A stretch of DNA of 20,707 bases from contig CAIOHJ010000205.1 in the NCBI GenBank assembly GCA_903858085.1, forward strand, positions 1 through 20,707, written 5' to 3'. Source of the stretch: an uncultured Chloroflexota bacterium. GTDB taxonomy: Bacteria; Chloroflexota; Anaerolineae; Caldilineales; Caldilineaceae. This document shows, piece after piece, positions 1 through 10,932 of the stretch (position 1 is the stretch's first letter; every line of letters begins with the position of its first letter). A program made the position numbers and the translations under genes. The notes under the pieces are model-generated. The model ran no database searches and was not told the DNA's origin. It saw only the letters and a program-made list of their open reading frames with translations.

Positions 1-1041
1 GTCGAAACCATCGGTGCCTCGCTGACAGTCACAGCCGACACCCACAGCACCGATTTTTCGATCACCTGCCTGGCCGAGGATTTCATCGGGTTGCTGGCGT
101 TGTTGGCCGACAGCCTGCGCCACCCTACCTTCCCAGACGACCAGCTCGAACGGCTGCGCCGACGCCGGCTGGTGCAGCTACAAGAACGGGAGCAGGATAC
201 TGCCAGCGTGGCGACCCGCCACTTCTACGAAGCCCTTTTCGGACGATCTCACCCCTACGGCCAGATGAACGACGGGTATCCGGAGACCGTGGCCGCTTTC
301 CAGCGGGTGGATCTGGCCCGTTTTCATGCGCACCACTACAGCCCCCAGGGCGCTGTGCTGGCGGTCGCCGGGGATGTCGACCCCAGCCAGGTGGCCGAGG
401 TCGTCCAACAGTGCTTCGGCGACTGGCAGACCCCACCGCCTGTCCAGCCCACGATTGAGCGGATCCGCCGGACAGATGCCCCCTGTATCCGGGTTGCAAT
501 GGCCAACAAGGTGCAAAGCGATCTGGTGGTCGGCACCTACGCCGTGCCGCGCAGCGACCCGGCCTTTTACGCGCTGCGGGTGGCAAATACCCTCCTCGGC
601 CAGTTTGGCATGATGGGACGGCTGGGCGAGCGGGTGCGCGAGGAAGAGGGACTGGCCTACTACTGCTACAGCAGCTTCGTCGCCGAACAGGAGGACGGGG
701 TCTGGCTGGCCGCGGCTGGGGTCCCGCCGACCGCTGTCGACGCCGCGCTCGAGAGCATCCTGTCCGAATTCGAGCGGCTGGGCACCCAGCCGGTTCCAGC
801 CGACGAACTGGCCGACAGCCAGGCGTACCTGACCGGCGTCGTGCCGCTCACGCTGGAGACCAACGACGGGGTTGCCTCCACATTGCTCAGCATCGCCTGG
901 CACAACCTGGGTCTGGACTATCTGCAGCGCTACCCAGGGCTGATTTACGGGGTGACCCCCAGCGATGTGCAGCGGGTGGCCGCCACCTATCTGGATCCTC
1001 AACGCTGTGTGCGGGCCATCGCTGGCCCAGAGGAGCCCTGA
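1..1041 (+). CDS. M16 family zinc peptidase (insulinase-like), 5' end outside window
   Basis: The open frame runs from the first base of the window to TGA at 1039-1041, giving 346 residues of a protein that starts upstream. M16B peptidases are usually about 420 residues, so roughly 70 are missing. The visible part includes the end of the first M16 domain (FGRSHPYGQ near residue 80, then a VLAVAGDVDP strand near 120) and the second domain with the family signature GRLGERVREEEGLAYYCYSS around 205-225. The zinc motif HxxEH should lie just upstream of the window, so I cannot tell an active peptidase from an inactive partner subunit. No signal peptide can be judged. The stop is 5 bp before acpS, which suggests one transcript. 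Family assignment is firm; substrate is unknown. Confidence 0.9.
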   Translation, partial: VETIGASLTVTADTHSTDFSITCLAEDFIGLLALLADSLRHPTFPDDQLERLRRRRLVQLQEREQDTASVATRHFYEALFGRSHPYGQMNDGYPETVAAFQRVDLARFHAHHYSPQGAVLAVAGDVDPSQVAEVVQQCFGDWQTPPPVQPTIERIRRTDAPCIRVAMANKVQSDLVVGTYAVPRSDPAFYALRVANTLLGQFGMMGRLGERVREEEGLAYYCYSSFVAEQEDGVWLAAAGVPPTAVDAALESILSEFERLGTQPVPADELADSQAYLTGVVPLTLETNDGVASTLLSIAWHNLGLDYLQRYPGLIYGVTPSDVQRVAATYLDPQRCVRAIAGPEEP

Positions 1042-1046
1042 CAGCC

Positions 1047-1490
1047 ATGCTGCGCACCGGCGTCGACCTGGTCGAAATCGAACGGGTGCAGGCAGCGATC
1101 ACCCGCTATGGCCAGCGTTTCCTGAGCAGAGTCTACACAGCGGGCGAACGCCAATGCTGCGGACTGCGCAGCGAGTCGCTGGCTGCCCGTTTTGCGGCCA
1201 AAGAAGCAGTCGCCAAAGCGCTGGGCACCGGCATCTGGCGCAGCGGCGTCGACTGGACAGACATTGAAGTTCTCAAAGATGTGCATGGCGCCCCCGAACT
1301 GCATCTGCACGGGGCAGCACAGGAGCGTGCAGCGCAGCTGGGGCTGGATACCTGGTCGATCAGCCTGAGCCACGACCGTACCCATGCGCTTGCGTTTGCG
1401 GTCGCCCTCCAGGAGGGGCGACAACAAACGCACGGTGACAGCCACAGTGACAGCCACAGTGACAGCAAGGAGCCCAACCCACATGGCTGA
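1047..1490 (+). CDS. acpS: Holo-[acyl-carrier-protein] synthase AcpS
   Basis: This 147-residue protein is expected to transfer 4'-phosphopantetheine from CoA to a serine of acyl carrier protein, activating it for fatty acid synthesis in the cytoplasm. The start GVDLVEIER contains the metal-binding Asp7. The hallmark FAAKEAVAKALGTG spans about residues 49-62 with the catalytic/metal Glu53. SISLSHDRTHALAFAVA near 115-130 is the conserved C-terminal strand and helix. Typical AcpS has 115-130 residues; the extra roughly 20 form a low-complexity tail rich in Asp, Ser and His (GDSHSDSHSDS), encoded by a 12-bp tandem repeat. ATG at 1047 starts exactly at the conserved N terminus. It lies 5 bp after the M16 gene and overlaps cutA by 8 bp, so the three are probably co-transcribed. 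Confidence 0.95.
   Translation: MLRTGVDLVEIERVQAAITRYGQRFLSRVYTAGERQCCGLRSESLAARFAAKEAVAKALGTGIWRSGVDWTDIEVLKDVHGAPELHLHGAAQERAAQLGLDTWSISLSHDRTHALAFAVALQEGRQQTHGDSHSDSHSDSKEPNPHG
1435..1466 (+). repeat. 12-bp tandem repeat, about 2.7 copies
   Basis: The unit GTGACAGCCACA occurs at 1435-1446 and 1447-1458 without mismatch, followed by a partial copy at 1459-1466. It lies in the last codons of acpS and encodes the Ser-Asp-Ser-His tail. It ends directly before the AAGGAG ribosome binding site of cutA. Twelve is a multiple of three, so copy-number change would keep the acpS frame. Confidence 0.9.
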
Positions 1491-1818
1491 TTTTATCCAG
1501 GTGAGCAGTACGGTCGACAGCGAAGACGCTGCACATACCCTGGCTGGCGCAGTGGTCGGTGAACGATTGGCAGCTTCTGCCCAGGTGATCGGCCCGATCA
1601 GCAGCATCTACTCCTGGAGCGGCCAGCTCGAAACTGCCGAAGAGTGGCTGGTACTCTTCAAAAGCCGCAGCGACCTCTTTGCCGAGCTGAGTGCGCTTGT
1701 CCAGCAGCTGCACCCCTATGATCGGCCCGAAGTCGTTGCAGTGCCGATCACAGCCGGCGCGCGCAGCTATCTGGAGTGGATGAACGGCCAGCTCAAACGC
1801 CCGCGGGCAGATTCATAG
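1483..1818 (+). CDS. cutA: CutA family divalent-cation tolerance protein
   Basis: The protein is 111 residues, the normal CutA length of about 105-115. CutA proteins form very stable cytoplasmic trimers with a PII-like ferredoxin fold. They were named for copper tolerance, but their biochemical role is unsettled. Visible signatures are the N-terminal strand FIQVSSTVDSEDAAHTLA, the IYSWSGQLETAEEW segment near residues 43-57, and the C-terminal PYDRPEVVAVPITAGARSYLEWM block. ATG 1483 was chosen because AAGGAG at 1467-1472 is 10 nt upstream and because it matches the family N terminus; a longer open frame upstream is only the out-of-frame acpS region. The start lies inside acpS (8-bp overlap). 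The stop overlaps the convergent methyltransferase gene by 6 bp. Confidence 0.93.
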   Translation: MADFIQVSSTVDSEDAAHTLAGAVVGERLAASAQVIGPISSIYSWSGQLETAEEWLVLFKSRSDLFAELSALVQQLHPYDRPEVVAVPITAGARSYLEWMNGQLKRPRADS

Positions 1819-3684
1819 AACCTCCAGCACCTGGCAGGCAGTCTCGTAGCGGCCAAAGCTGGGCATCAGATAGACCCCCTGGACATAGGGCAGCCCCTTG
1901 AGATCGAGCAGCAGCTCCTGCGCCATCCGCACCCCTTCCTGCCGCCCATTGGCCCCAGCCAGCCGCATTCGTTCGAGTGCTGGCTGGCTGAGCGTGATGC
2001 CTGGTACCTCGTTGTGCAGAAAAGATGCGTGTTTGTACCCCTGGAGCGGCAGCACACCGATCAGTACAGGGACCGGGAAAGGGCCATGGCGTTCTTCGTA
2101 CAGACGGACAAAATTCAGCCAGAGCTGGGGATCGAAGATCGGCTGCGTCATGGTGAAATGGGCACCGCCGCTCACCTTCTGGTGAAAACGGTCTACCTCC
2201 TGAGCCAGGTCAGCTCGAGTCGGGTCGCAGGCCACGGCAATCGTAAAACCACCCTTCTGCCCCATATCCTGGCCAGCGACATCGACTCCTTCGTTGAAGC
2301 GGCGAATGATCCGGACCAGCCCAATGCTGTCTACGTCGTAGACAGCGGTCGACTGCCGGGTATCGCCGAGGCTGGGCGGGTCTCCGGTCAGCGCCAGAAT
2401 ATTGCGCACCCCCAGGGCGTGGGCGCCGATCAGGTCGGCCTGCAACCCCATCAACGAACGGTCGCGCGTGGTATAGTGGACGATGCTCTCGATCCCCACC
2501 TGCTGTTGGATCTGGACACAGAGCGAAAGCGCGCTCATACGCACACGGGCCATCGGGCTGTCTGCCACGTTGACTGCATCTGCCCCCATCTGCAGGGCGT
2601 AGCGGGCGCCTTCGAGCTGTTTGTCGGCCCTGAAGCTGCGCGGGGGATCCACCTCAACGCTGATGACAAATTTGCCGGCGCGCAGTTTGCGCAACAATTC
2701 GGTCGGCGGGACCTCCCCCATGACCCCATAGTCGGCCGGTGCGGCAACTGTCCCTTCCCCGGCAGCAGGGCTGGCGGCTGCTGGAAAAGGCCGGTGGGCC
2801 GCCAGCTGTTCGTCCAGCGCCAGACGCATCGCCCGGATGTGCATGGGAGTGGTCCCACAGCAGCCTCCGACGAGACAGGCACCCTGCTTCAAAAACTCAG
2901 CCATCTGGCGGGCAAAGTACTCGGGGCTGGCAGGGTAATAAAAGCGCCCCTCGACCCGCTCGGGGAAGCCCGCATTGGGCATCACGCTCAGCAGCATCTC
3001 CTGCCCCCCCATCTGAGCGAGCGTCTGCAGCATGGCAGCCGGGCCCACCGAACAGTTGACGCCAGCCACGTCGGCGCCGGCAGCACGCAGCCGGGCGACG
3101 ACCTGCTCTGGGGTCTGGCCGGCCAAGGTCAGCCCATCCTCGGCAAAGGTCATCGAAGCGACCACCGGCAGATCGCAGACCGCACGTGCGACTGCGACGG
3201 CCAGTTCCAGCTCGCGCAGATCGACGAAGGTCTCAAAGAGCAGCAGGTCAGCCCCTGCTTCCCACAACACGCTGATCTGCTCGCGAAAAGCGCTCTCGAC
3301 CTCGTCTGCTGTCAGCGGGCCTTCCGGCTGCAGCTGCCTGGCCAACGGGCCAATGTCGCCGGCGACGAACAGGCTGCGGCCGCTGACCTCGCGCACGTCG
3401 CGCGCAAGTCTGACCGCCCGAAAATTGAGTTCACGCACCCGGTCGGCCAGCCCGTAGTCCGCCAGATGGACCCGATTGGCGCCGAAGGAGTGCGTCTTGA
3501 GCAGATCGGCACCGGCGTTGGCGTAGGCCTGATGAATTTCGCTGACCCAGGCCGGCCTGGAGAGAACAAGCTCTTCCAGACATTGTTCGCTGCTGGCCCC
3601 TTTGGCGTACAGCATCGTTCCCATAGCACCGTCAGCCAGCAGAGGCCCCTGGGCCAGACGTTGTAAAAATGGATGCTCGTGCAT
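1813..3684 (-). CDS. Bifunctional homocysteine S-methyltransferase / 5,10-methylenetetrahydrofolate reductase
   Basis: The protein is 623 residues with two enzymes in one chain, the architecture of Bacillus YitJ. Residues about 1-300 are a homocysteine methyltransferase barrel: LLADGAMGTMLYAKG near 15-29, and zinc ligands Cys211 (GVNCSVGP) and Cys275-Cys276 (GGCCGTTP). A Pro/Ala-rich linker covers about 300-330. Residues about 335-623 are an FAD-dependent MetF-type reductase, with SVEVDPPR (Glu344 equivalent to the catalytic Glu of MetF) and NILALTGDPP. It lacks the cobalamin-binding and activation domains of MetH. The reductase makes 5-methyl-THF; the methyl donor used by the barrel cannot be read from sequence. 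ATG 3684 has AGGA about 5 nt upstream. The gene is transcribed alone, divergent from the site-2 protease and tail-to-tail with cutA. Confidence 0.94.
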   Translation of the reverse strand: MHEHPFLQRLAQGPLLADGAMGTMLYAKGASSEQCLEELVLSRPAWVSEIHQAYANAGADLLKTHSFGANRVHLADYGLADRVRELNFRAVRLARDVREVSGRSLFVAGDIGPLARQLQPEGPLTADEVESAFREQISVLWEAGADLLLFETFVDLRELELAVAVARAVCDLPVVASMTFAEDGLTLAGQTPEQVVARLRAAGADVAGVNCSVGPAAMLQTLAQMGGQEMLLSVMPNAGFPERVEGRFYYPASPEYFARQMAEFLKQGACLVGGCCGTTPMHIRAMRLALDEQLAAHRPFPAAASPAAGEGTVAAPADYGVMGEVPPTELLRKLRAGKFVISVEVDPPRSFRADKQLEGARYALQMGADAVNVADSPMARVRMSALSLCVQIQQQVGIESIVHYTTRDRSLMGLQADLIGAHALGVRNILALTGDPPSLGDTRQSTAVYDVDSIGLVRIIRRFNEGVDVAGQDMGQKGGFTIAVACDPTRADLAQEVDRFHQKVSGGAHFTMTQPIFDPQLWLNFVRLYEERHGPFPVPVLIGVLPLQGYKHASFLHNEVPGITLSQPALERMRLAGANGRQEGVRMAQELLLDLKGLPYVQGVYLMPSFGRYETACQVLEVL

Positions 3685-3724
3685 GCTCTTCCTGTTTCTT
3701 CGATAGTTTCTTCAAAACCATTGC

Positions 3725-3733
3725 AGTATAGCA
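3725..3733 (-). promoter_or_regulatory. Extended -10 promoter element for the methyltransferase/MTHFR gene
   Basis: On the minus strand the AT-rich spacer carries TGCTATACT (TG at 3733-3732, TATACT at 3730-3725), a good extended -10. No convincing -35 lies 16-18 bp upstream. The implied start near 3718 leaves a leader of only about 34 nt, too short for a SAM riboswitch. Confidence 0.5.
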
Positions 3734-3745
3734 TAATACAAAAAA

Positions 3746-3779
3746 CGTGTACCGCTGACCGGCCGTTCAAAAATACACG
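3746..3779. repeat. Inverted repeat CGTGTA-N22-TACACG in divergent promoter region
   Basis: Arms CGTGTA (3746-3751) and TACACG (3774-3779) are exact reverse complements with a 22-bp spacer containing the palindrome CGGCCG. The repeat sits upstream of the minus-strand -10 and just before the GTG start of the site-2 protease. It could be an operator, but 6-bp arms are short enough to arise by chance. Confidence 0.3.
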
Positions 3780-3821
3780 GCTGTGCGTCGAGCCTGCAGA
3801 CACGAGAATTGAGCAAAACCA

Positions 3822-5030
3822 GTGAACGACCCTTTGTCGTCTGCGGCTGTTGAGCCAGCCGTCCTGCAGCAAAAGCAGCTGCGCGCCATTGTCGAAACCG
3901 ACCTGCGGATCGAATCGATCCAGAGCCCGCGCGACCCGCGCAAGGAGGGTGTTCTGCTCCTCTGTGGCCGCCTGCTGCGCCCCAGCCATCTGGTCTTTGC
4001 GCGCTGGCAAGCCGAACTGGGCCAGCTCGGCTTTACCCCGCTGCTGCGTGCGGCCGAGGGGAGCCCGGAAGAGGGCCGGGTCTGTGTGCGGATCATGGCT
4101 GGAATCGTGCGTACAAGCCGGCAGCGCCCCTGGATCAATGCCTTGCTCTTCTTGCTCACGGTCGTCAGCACCCTTTTTGTCGGTTCTCTCTACAGCGACG
4201 TTGCGTTGGAATTCCAATCGGCCTGGGAACTGCTGCACCCGGCCAATCTGGCCAGAGGGCTGCCCTTTGCGGCGTCCCTGCTTGGCATTTTGGCCGCACA
4301 CGAGTTCGGCCATTATTTTGCTGCCCGTTACCACAAAGTTGCCGTGACATTGCCCTATTTTATCCCGATGCCGCTCACCTTCGGCACGCTCGGCGCCTTC
4401 ATCCAGCTCAAAGAACCGATCCCGGACCGGCGCAAGCTCTTTGACATCGGCGTGGCTGGCCCTCTGGCCGGGCTGCTGCTGGCAATCCCGTTGCTGCTGG
4501 TCGGGTTGTCGACCAGCGAAGTGGCCATCCCCCCTCCCAACACGCCGTTGATGCTCGAAGGCAACAGCCTTCTCTACCTGGCTGCCAAATGGCTGATCTT
4601 CGGCGCTTTGTTGCCCGACCCAGCCACCGGCCGCGACGTGTTTATGAACCAGGTCACCTTCGCTGCCTGGATCGGGCTGCTGGTCACTGCGCTCAATCTG
4701 CTGCCTGTCGGCCAACTGGACGGCGGACATACGGTCTTTGCCCTGTTTGGCCGCAAGGCACGCTACATCAACCTGGCTGCTGTCGGCCTGCTGGCCCTGC
4801 TGGCGACAGCAGGATTCCCTTTTGTCCAGGAATTGCTGCCGGCGCTGGCCTCGGTCGGCTACACCGGCTGGTTTCTGTGGCTGTTTTTGATCCTGACCCT
4901 GATCGGCGTCGAACACCCGCCTGCCTTGGACGATGTGACCACCCTGGACCCGCGGCGGCGTCTGGTCGGGATCGTCGTGATCGTGCTCTTTGTGCTGCTC
5001 TTTGTCCCGGTGCCGCTGCGCATGGTATAG
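3822..5030 (+). CDS. Site-2 protease family (M50, EGY-like) intramembrane metalloprotease
   Basis: The protein is 402 residues. An N-terminal soluble part of about 105 residues is followed by a multi-pass membrane domain. The zinc motif HEFGH is at residues 160-164 inside the hydrophobic segment FAASLLGILAAHEFGHYFAA. The third ligand is in LNLLPVGQLDGGH (Asp300). The segment PYFIPMPLTFGTLGAFIQLKEPIPDRR resembles the EGY branch of plants and cyanobacteria. Such proteases cut transmembrane segments of regulators or other membrane proteins; the substrate here is unknown. GTG 3822 is the earliest possible start, because an in-frame TGA lies at 3810-3812; no strong ribosome binding site is visible. 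There is no partner anti-sigma factor in the window. It is followed after 102 bp by glyQS on the same strand. Confidence 0.9.
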   Translation: MNDPLSSAAVEPAVLQQKQLRAIVETDLRIESIQSPRDPRKEGVLLLCGRLLRPSHLVFARWQAELGQLGFTPLLRAAEGSPEEGRVCVRIMAGIVRTSRQRPWINALLFLLTVVSTLFVGSLYSDVALEFQSAWELLHPANLARGLPFAASLLGILAAHEFGHYFAARYHKVAVTLPYFIPMPLTFGTLGAFIQLKEPIPDRRKLFDIGVAGPLAGLLLAIPLLLVGLSTSEVAIPPPNTPLMLEGNSLLYLAAKWLIFGALLPDPATGRDVFMNQVTFAAWIGLLVTALNLLPVGQLDGGHTVFALFGRKARYINLAAVGLLALLATAGFPFVQELLPALASVGYTGWFLWLFLILTLIGVEHPPALDDVTTLDPRRRLVGIVVIVLFVLLFVPVPLRMV

Positions 5031-5132
5031 AGCGTTTGCAGAGCGGGGGCAGGCGCCCTGTGGTTGTCGGTTGAATGGATTTGGCTGAACCGGTGGGGGG
5101 CGGTTGCCCTCTCTCAAACTGTGAGTGACCCT

Positions 5133-8147
<3,015 letters not shown>

Positions 8148-8173
8148 CGCGACATTGGGGCAGCGGAGGCGAG

Positions 8174-10870
8174 ATGGAGATTGTCCTGACCCACGAGCGC
8201 ACGGACTTTGACGCGCTGGCGTCGCTGTGGGGAGCTGCGCTGCTCTTCCCCGGGGCGCTGCCCGTACTGCCCCGCCAGCTCAACCGCAACGTGCGCAATT
8301 TTTTGGCACTCTACAAAAACCATTTCCGTTTTGTAGCTGCGGACGATCTCCCGCGCGGCCGGGTCCGGCGTGCTATCTTGGTCGACACGCGCTCGGCCAA
8401 CTCGCCGCGCGGAACCCAGGCCGAGACCGAATATCTCGTGATCGACCACCATCCCCAACACAACCTCCCCAAGGAAACTCTCCCCGAGGGAGCTCCCCCC
8501 AAGGGTCCGCTGCAGGCCCAGGAGCTCTGGTGCGAAGCCACTGGCGCCAACACCACGCTGCTGGTCGAAAAATTGATCGAACACGCGGTCAACCTGACCC
8601 CGGTCGAGGCAACGCTGCTGGCGCTTGGCATCTACGAAGATACCGGCAACCTGACCTATCCCTCGACACACAGCCGCGACGCAGCTGCGCTGGCCTGGCT
8701 TTTGCAGCCAGAACACGGCGTCAACCTCGGCGAAGTGAACGAATTTCTCCACCACCCGGTCACTGAAGCACAGCGTCTGTTGCTGCAGGAACTGATGGAT
8801 CGCTGCGAGTACAGCGAAATTGAAGGCCACTCTGTGATCTTCACCGCTGTATCGGCTCCGGGGTTTACCGACGAACTCAGCAGCTTGGCGGCCCGGCTGC
8901 GAGATTTTCATGAGCCAGATGCACTCTTTCTGGTCGTCGATCTGGGGGATATGGTGCAGGTCGTTGCGCGCAGCACAACCGAGGCGATCGATGTGGGGCG
9001 GGTAGCCCAGCAGTTGGGAGGGGGGGGGCACAGCCGGGCAGCAGCAGCACATATTCGCAACAGCTCTTTGGAAGCAGTGCGCGGCCAGATCGAAGCGCTG
9101 GTGCGGGCACACACCCGTGCAGCCTTCACGGTAGAGCAGATCATGAGCAAAGGTCAGCCGCAGATGCTGCGGCCGGAGATGAGCGTCGCCGAAGCCGACC
9201 GCCTGATGCGCCGGTTCGGACATGAAGGCTTTCCCGTCGTCGCCGAGGATCCGGCAGGTCAGCGCCAGTTGCTGGGGGTGTTGACCCGCCGAGAAGTTGA
9301 CAAGGCGATCGACCACGGGCTTGGCGACCAGCCCGTGCGCCGATTTTTGCAGGGTGGCCACTACACCGTGCGCGCCAGCGACTCGGTGGCTACCCTGCGC
9401 CGACGGATGATCGAAAGCAACTGGGGCCAGATTCCAGTGGTCGACGCCCAGGGCACGATCGTCGGAATCGTCACGCGCACCGACCTCATCAAACTGTGGG
9501 ACGAAAGTGTCCTGCCTGGGCGGCGGGCCGGCGAGCTGGCAGCCCGGCTGCGCCGGGCCTTGTCCCCCGCCCAACTCCACCTGCTGGAACAGATCGGCCG
9601 CGAAGGCGAGGCGATGGGGTTCGCCGTCTATGTGGTGGGGGGCTTCGTGCGCGACTTGATGCTGGAGAGGGCCAGCGTCCAGGCGCTCGATGTCGACATT
9701 GTGATCGAAGGCGACGCGCTGGCACTGGCACGGCAGATGCAAAGCAGCTATGGCGGCCGGATCGTGGAACACAGACGTTTCGGGACAGCCAAATGGCTGC
9801 TGGCCGGCCACGACCCGCCGGTGCGGAGAGCGGCACTGCTGGCGGGGCTGGAAACAGCCGATGCATTGCCTCCAGCGCTGGACTTTGTGACCGCCCGTAC
9901 AGAGTTCTATACGACACCGACTGCGCTGCCAACTGTTCAGAAAAGCAGCATCAAGCTGGACCTGCACCGCCGCGACTTTACCATCAACACCCTGGCCCTC
10001 TCGCTCAACCCGGACCGTTGGGGAGAACTGCTCGACGCCTGGGGAGGGCTGGCCGATCTGCGGGCCGGCCGCGTGCGCGTCCTGCACAGCCTCAGTTTTA
10101 TCGACGACCCTACCCGCATTCTGCGTGCGGTGCGCTACGAACAGCGGTTCAATTTTCAGATCGAGCCCCGTTCGCTCGAACTGCTTGGCGACGCGCTGGA
10201 ACTGCTCGACCGGGTGACCCCGGCCCGTCTTCGCCACGAACTGGAACGCATTCTGCAGGAGGCTGAGCCCGAAAAGCCCTTGCAGCGGCTCGCCGATCTG
10301 CAAGTCCTCCACCAGATCCAACCCGGCCTGCAGATGACACCGGCCATGGCAGAGCAGTTCGCCCACCTGCGCGCCCTGCGCCAGGCAAGCGACACAGATC
10401 CGCTGCTGCGCGAGACACCGCTCGATCAGCTCTACCTGGCGCTGCTGGGGTACCCCCAGAGCAAGGAGGCCAGCCGGGCGCTTCAGGAGAGGCTCCTGTT
10501 GCGCAACGATATGCAGCGGATCCTGCACGGCATGACCTTGCTCCAGCTTGCCCTGCCCCGGCTGGCTGACCCGACACTCCTTCCCAGCCAGATCGTCCAG
10601 ATGCTGGATCCGGTACCCGCCGAATGTCTGGCACTGTTGCCTGTGCTCTGCAGGGAACCGCTGGTGTTGGCCAATGTCCGGCGCTACCGCAGCGAGTGGC
10701 AGGCCGTCCGGCCTGAGCTCACCGGCGACGACCTGCGGCAGCTGGGCATCGCGCGCGGCGCCATCTATCGCAGGTTGCTGGCAGAGCTGCGCGCCGGGCG
10801 GCTTGACGGCACGATCCGGAGCCGGGCAGACGAAATCGCCTGGGTACAGGGGCGGCTGACGCTGCAATAG
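8174..10870 (+). CDS. DHH phosphoesterase - CBS - CBS - tRNA nucleotidyltransferase (CCA- or A-adding type)
   Basis: The protein is 898 residues. Residues 1-310 are a DHH/DHHA1 phosphoesterase: HERTDFDALAS, ILVDTRSAN, the DHH motif near 92, GIYEDTGNLTYPST, and QLGGGGHSRAAAAH near 282. Two CBS domains span about 320-445 and probably bind an adenine nucleotide. The polymerase-beta-like nucleotidyltransferase starts at YVVGGFVRDLM near 485, with the metal motif DVDIVIEGD near 507, then LHRRDFTINTLA and SFIDDPTRILRAVRYEQR. Aquifex- and Deinococcus-type enzymes of this build add A to tRNA 3' ends; whether this one adds A or CCA cannot be told. ATG 8174 has GGAGG at 8165-8169 and begins at the conserved MEIVLTHERTDFDA. 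A TTG at 8144 overlapping glyQS is less likely. A Pro/Lys-rich insert follows the DHH motif. Confidence 0.92.
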   Translation: MEIVLTHERTDFDALASLWGAALLFPGALPVLPRQLNRNVRNFLALYKNHFRFVAADDLPRGRVRRAILVDTRSANSPRGTQAETEYLVIDHHPQHNLPKETLPEGAPPKGPLQAQELWCEATGANTTLLVEKLIEHAVNLTPVEATLLALGIYEDTGNLTYPSTHSRDAAALAWLLQPEHGVNLGEVNEFLHHPVTEAQRLLLQELMDRCEYSEIEGHSVIFTAVSAPGFTDELSSLAARLRDFHEPDALFLVVDLGDMVQVVARSTTEAIDVGRVAQQLGGGGHSRAAAAHIRNSSLEAVRGQIEALVRAHTRAAFTVEQIMSKGQPQMLRPEMSVAEADRLMRRFGHEGFPVVAEDPAGQRQLLGVLTRREVDKAIDHGLGDQPVRRFLQGGHYTVRASDSVATLRRRMIESNWGQIPVVDAQGTIVGIVTRTDLIKLWDESVLPGRRAGELAARLRRALSPAQLHLLEQIGREGEAMGFAVYVVGGFVRDLMLERASVQALDVDIVIEGDALALARQMQSSYGGRIVEHRRFGTAKWLLAGHDPPVRRAALLAGLETADALPPALDFVTARTEFYTTPTALPTVQKSSIKLDLHRRDFTINTLALSLNPDRWGELLDAWGGLADLRAGRVRVLHSLSFIDDPTRILRAVRYEQRFNFQIEPRSLELLGDALELLDRVTPARLRHELERILQEAEPEKPLQRLADLQVLHQIQPGLQMTPAMAEQFAHLRALRQASDTDPLLRETPLDQLYLALLGYPQSKEASRALQERLLLRNDMQRILHGMTLLQLALPRLADPTLLPSQIVQMLDPVPAECLALLPVLCREPLVLANVRRYRSEWQAVRPELTGDDLRQLGIARGAIYRRLLAELRAGRLDGTIRSRADEIAWVQGRLTLQ
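9020..9028 (+). repeat. Nine-G homopolymer inside the DHHA1 glycine motif
   Basis: Nine consecutive G residues lie in the codons of the GGGG part of QLGGGGHSRAA. The glycines are required by the family, but a pure GGG codon run is not. It is a possible slippage or sequencing-error site. The frame is intact as given. Confidence 0.85.
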
Positions 10871-10871
10871 G

Positions 10872-10889
10872 GGCAGCTGGCAGCCTGCC
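10872..10889 (+). other. Weak hairpin just after the nucleotidyltransferase gene
   Basis: GGCAG (10872-10876) pairs with CTGCC (10885-10889) around an 8-nt loop, starting two bases after the stop codon. No U-tract follows, so it is at best a weak or factor-dependent terminator. Confidence 0.25.
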
Positions 10890-10917
10890 GCGTCAAATTC
10901 TCCTCCCCCGGCTTGTC

Positions 10918-10926
10918 TGCTACAAT
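10918..10926 (+). promoter_or_regulatory. Extended -10 promoter of the small membrane protein / ferredoxin reductase operon
   Basis: TGCTACAAT is an extended -10 (TG, one base, TACAAT) in the 167-bp spacer before the first small gene. No good -35 is seen 16-18 bp upstream. The implied start is near 10933, giving a leader of about 105 nt. Confidence 0.5.
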
Positions 10927-10932
10927 AGGAGA

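Noticed and set aside
1435..1466. CRISPR-like repeat
   Set aside because: The units are contiguous 12-mers without spacers and lie within a coding sequence.
2014..3666. Plus-strand open frame of 550 codons opposite the methyltransferase/MTHFR gene
   Set aside because: The minus-strand protein has all zinc ligands and both enzyme domains; the plus-strand frame shows none.
5064..5132. TTG start adding 23 residues to GlyQS
   Set aside because: The extra residues are not part of the conserved alpha subunit, and ATG 5133 sits at the family start.
5031..5132. T-box or glycine riboswitch before glyQS
   Set aside because: The 102-bp spacer has no T-box sequence, no terminator-antiterminator pair and no glycine-riboswitch core; only a small GGGC/GCCC hairpin is seen.
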